Source: Sulfurovaceae bacterium
Lineage (GTDB): Bacteria > Campylobacterota > Campylobacteria > Campylobacterales > Sulfurovaceae
Reading direction: 5' to 3'
DNA: 8,179 bases
Assembly: GCA_029933395.1 (NCBI GenBank)
Contig: JAOZOG010000089.1
Location: 1-8,179, forward strand
Shown in pieces: positions 7,281-8,179 of the stretch. The notes beneath the pieces are model-generated. The model had not been told where the DNA came from. It ran no database searches and worked only from the letters and a program-made list of their open reading frames with translations. Positions within the stretch are counted from its first letter, which is position 1; every line of letters starts with the position of its first letter. The position numbers and the translations under genes are program-made.

Positions 7281-7958
7281 TCAACGCTCCATGTCGATCT
7301 GATAACCGAAGCCTTTGACGAGTTTTAGGGGAAAGAAGGGTACCTTTCGTTTGAAGCGGTGAATCAGTTGACGGCGGGTGTTGGGATCGATATTTTCACC
7401 GTTCCAGACGGTTTCGGTAAGGTATTCGTGCGGAACCAGGCCGTCTTTTGCTTCAAGCAGCGCCAAAAGAAAACGGCGTTCTTTTTCCGTCAGGTTAACC
7501 CGCTCGCGGTTCTGAAAAAGGGTCTCGCAGTCCCGACAGTAGGTATAGACATCATCGATAGCAAGCATGCGGTTTGATATTCGTCGTTTTTTAGACCGGA
7601 TGGCAATCAGGCTGACAATAGTTTCAAGCTCTTCCTCGCGGAAAGGTTTGACAAGATAGCCTTCATGCTCTACATCTGCGGCCCGTTCGAGGGTTTCTGT
7701 GTCCCGGTGCGCGGTGATAAAAACGACGGAACATTCACAGAGACGACGTATGTTTTTCGCCGTCACTATCCCGTCCGTTTCACCGTCGATTCTGATATCG
7801 GCAATCAAGAGATCACACCCTTTTTTGCGTACCAGTTGCAGTGCCGTTTGTCCGTCCGCAGCCATCCCGACGACTTCGTGCCCCAGTCTCCGCAATATAC
7901 TCCGTATATGAACAGCGACATTTTTTTCGTCTTCGACAATCACCGTTTTCAGTTTCAT
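7281..7958 (-). CDS. Two-component response regulator, REC plus winged-helix DNA-binding domain (OmpR/PhoB type)
   Basis: 225 residues from the ATG at 7958-7956. The REC domain spans about 3-120: acidic pair Glu9-Asp10, phosphoacceptor Asp54 (LLIADIRI), switch Thr82 (FITAH), Tyr101, and Lys104-Pro105 (LVKPF). All residues needed for phosphorylation are present. The sequence around DGI and TAHRDTETLERA resembles REC domains common in Campylobacterota and other bacteria that pair with PAS-type kinases. The output domain, about 155-222, has LTEKERRFLLALL, TVWNGE, a recognition helix with RRQLIHRFKRK, and the wing ending LVKGFGYQI, as in OmpR/PhoB winged helices. I chose this start because it places beta-strand 1 at the usual distance and has AGAAG four bases upstream. 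The alternative ATG at 7985 adds nine residues and overlaps the previous stop as ATGA, but lacks a clear ribosome site. CRDC at 141-144 in the linker is unusual. The target may be the lipoprotein gene just downstream. No cognate kinase is in view. Confidence 0.95.
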   Translation of the reverse strand: MKLKTVIVEDEKNVAVHIRSILRRLGHEVVGMAADGQTALQLVRKKGCDLLIADIRIDGETDGIVTAKNIRRLCECSVVFITAHRDTETLERAADVEHEGYLVKPFREEELETIVSLIAIRSKKRRISNRMLAIDDVYTYCRDCETLFQNRERVNLTEKERRFLLALLEAKDGLVPHEYLTETVWNGENIDPNTRRQLIHRFKRKVPFFPLKLVKGFGYQIDMER

Positions 7959-7981
7959 GATTCTTCTGTTTGTAATTGTTT

Positions 7982-8179
7982 TCATTTGTCTTTATAATGA
8001 AATTTTGTGATTTTTATCTCTTCATTGGATAACTGAGTATGATTTGCCATGTTTCTGCATTTCCTGAAAAGCGGGCTGATTCCCAAATGCAGGATATCGG
8101 CTCCTGAGTTAACGGCCAGCGTTACACTCTCTTTGGTGATACGCTCCTCATCAAAACCGACAATAAGCATCGAGCCTAT
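7982..8179 (-). CDS. C-terminal fragment of an unrecognised protein, entering from the right edge
   Basis: The frame is open from the window edge to TGA at 7984-7982, giving 65 visible residues. The internal ATG at 8170-8168 has no Shine-Dalgarno sequence in the nine bases seen before it, and the frame is still open upstream, so I read this as the end of a longer gene. Visible are a beta-alpha-beta-like pattern (MLIVGFDEE, then VTLAVNSGADILHLGISPLF), one cysteine in FRKCRN, and a basic tail ending KFHYKDK. The SGADILHL phrase recalls Rossmann or TIM-barrel proteins and the 'GAD-hydrophobic-H' segment of CGGC-domain proteins, but this is too little to name a family. Its stop lies 23 bases before the chosen response regulator start, or overlaps the alternative start as ATGA. 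The two genes are therefore probably cotranscribed. Confidence 0.75.
   Translation of the reverse strand: MGSMLIVGFDEERITKESVTLAVNSGADILHLGISPLFRKCRNMANHTQLSNEEIKITKFHYKDK

Noticed and set aside
1..8179. CRISPR array, tRNA or rRNA gene, insertion sequence
   Set aside because: No regularly spaced repeats, no tRNA-like cloverleaf or rRNA sequence, and no transposase or integrase motif were seen on either strand.

Overview
This window is bacterial. It holds one giant surface lipoprotein gene, a two-component response regulator gene just upstream of it, and two gene fragments cut by the window edges. All four supported genes lie on the minus strand and read right to left. The best lineage guess is a Campylobacterota bacterium of the Sulfurovum/Hydrogenimonas/Sulfurimonas kind. 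The grounds are the polyglycine tether after the lipidated cysteine, the 'YTTSSGITG...YDYRPGD' N-terminal lipoprotein motif, and a REC domain with the DGI...TAHRDTETLERA signature. No marker gene is present, so this is inference.

Layout from right to left, which is the direction of transcription. (1) 8179-7982 is the C-terminal end of an unrecognised protein. (2) 7958-7281 is a REC plus winged-helix (OmpR/PhoB-type) response regulator; an alternative start at 7985 would overlap the previous stop as ATGA. (3) 7280-7192 is a short intergenic region with two exact copies of GTAACGTT 17 bp apart, a possible -10 box and a good ribosome binding site. (4) 7191-415 encodes a 2258-residue exported lipoprotein. 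It has an N-terminal secreted-lipoprotein motif, a long helical region, and a chain of beta-sandwich modules (Ig-like, IPT/TIG-like, PKD, two FN3, CARDB, two more Ig-like). It ends in a domain of about 370 residues that looks like a seven-bladed beta-propeller. (5) 414-131 is non-coding; it contains an inverted repeat flanking a perfect TATAAT. (6) 130-1 is the start of another minus-strand gene, opening with GTG after a strong GAGGAG site and running off the window.

The likely working relation is that the response regulator controls its neighbour, the lipoprotein. The gene order and the operator-like repeats between them suggest this, but do not prove it. No histidine kinase is visible. The lipoprotein is probably an adhesin, scaffold or binding protein anchored in the outer membrane or periplasm; no catalytic motif was recognised in it.

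No complete undescribed system (CRISPR, defence island, mobile element) was found. The points most worth a second look are the mosaic build of the giant lipoprotein (its GC content and cysteine content both fall toward the 3' half), its unassigned helical and propeller-like parts, and the paired repeats in front of it.
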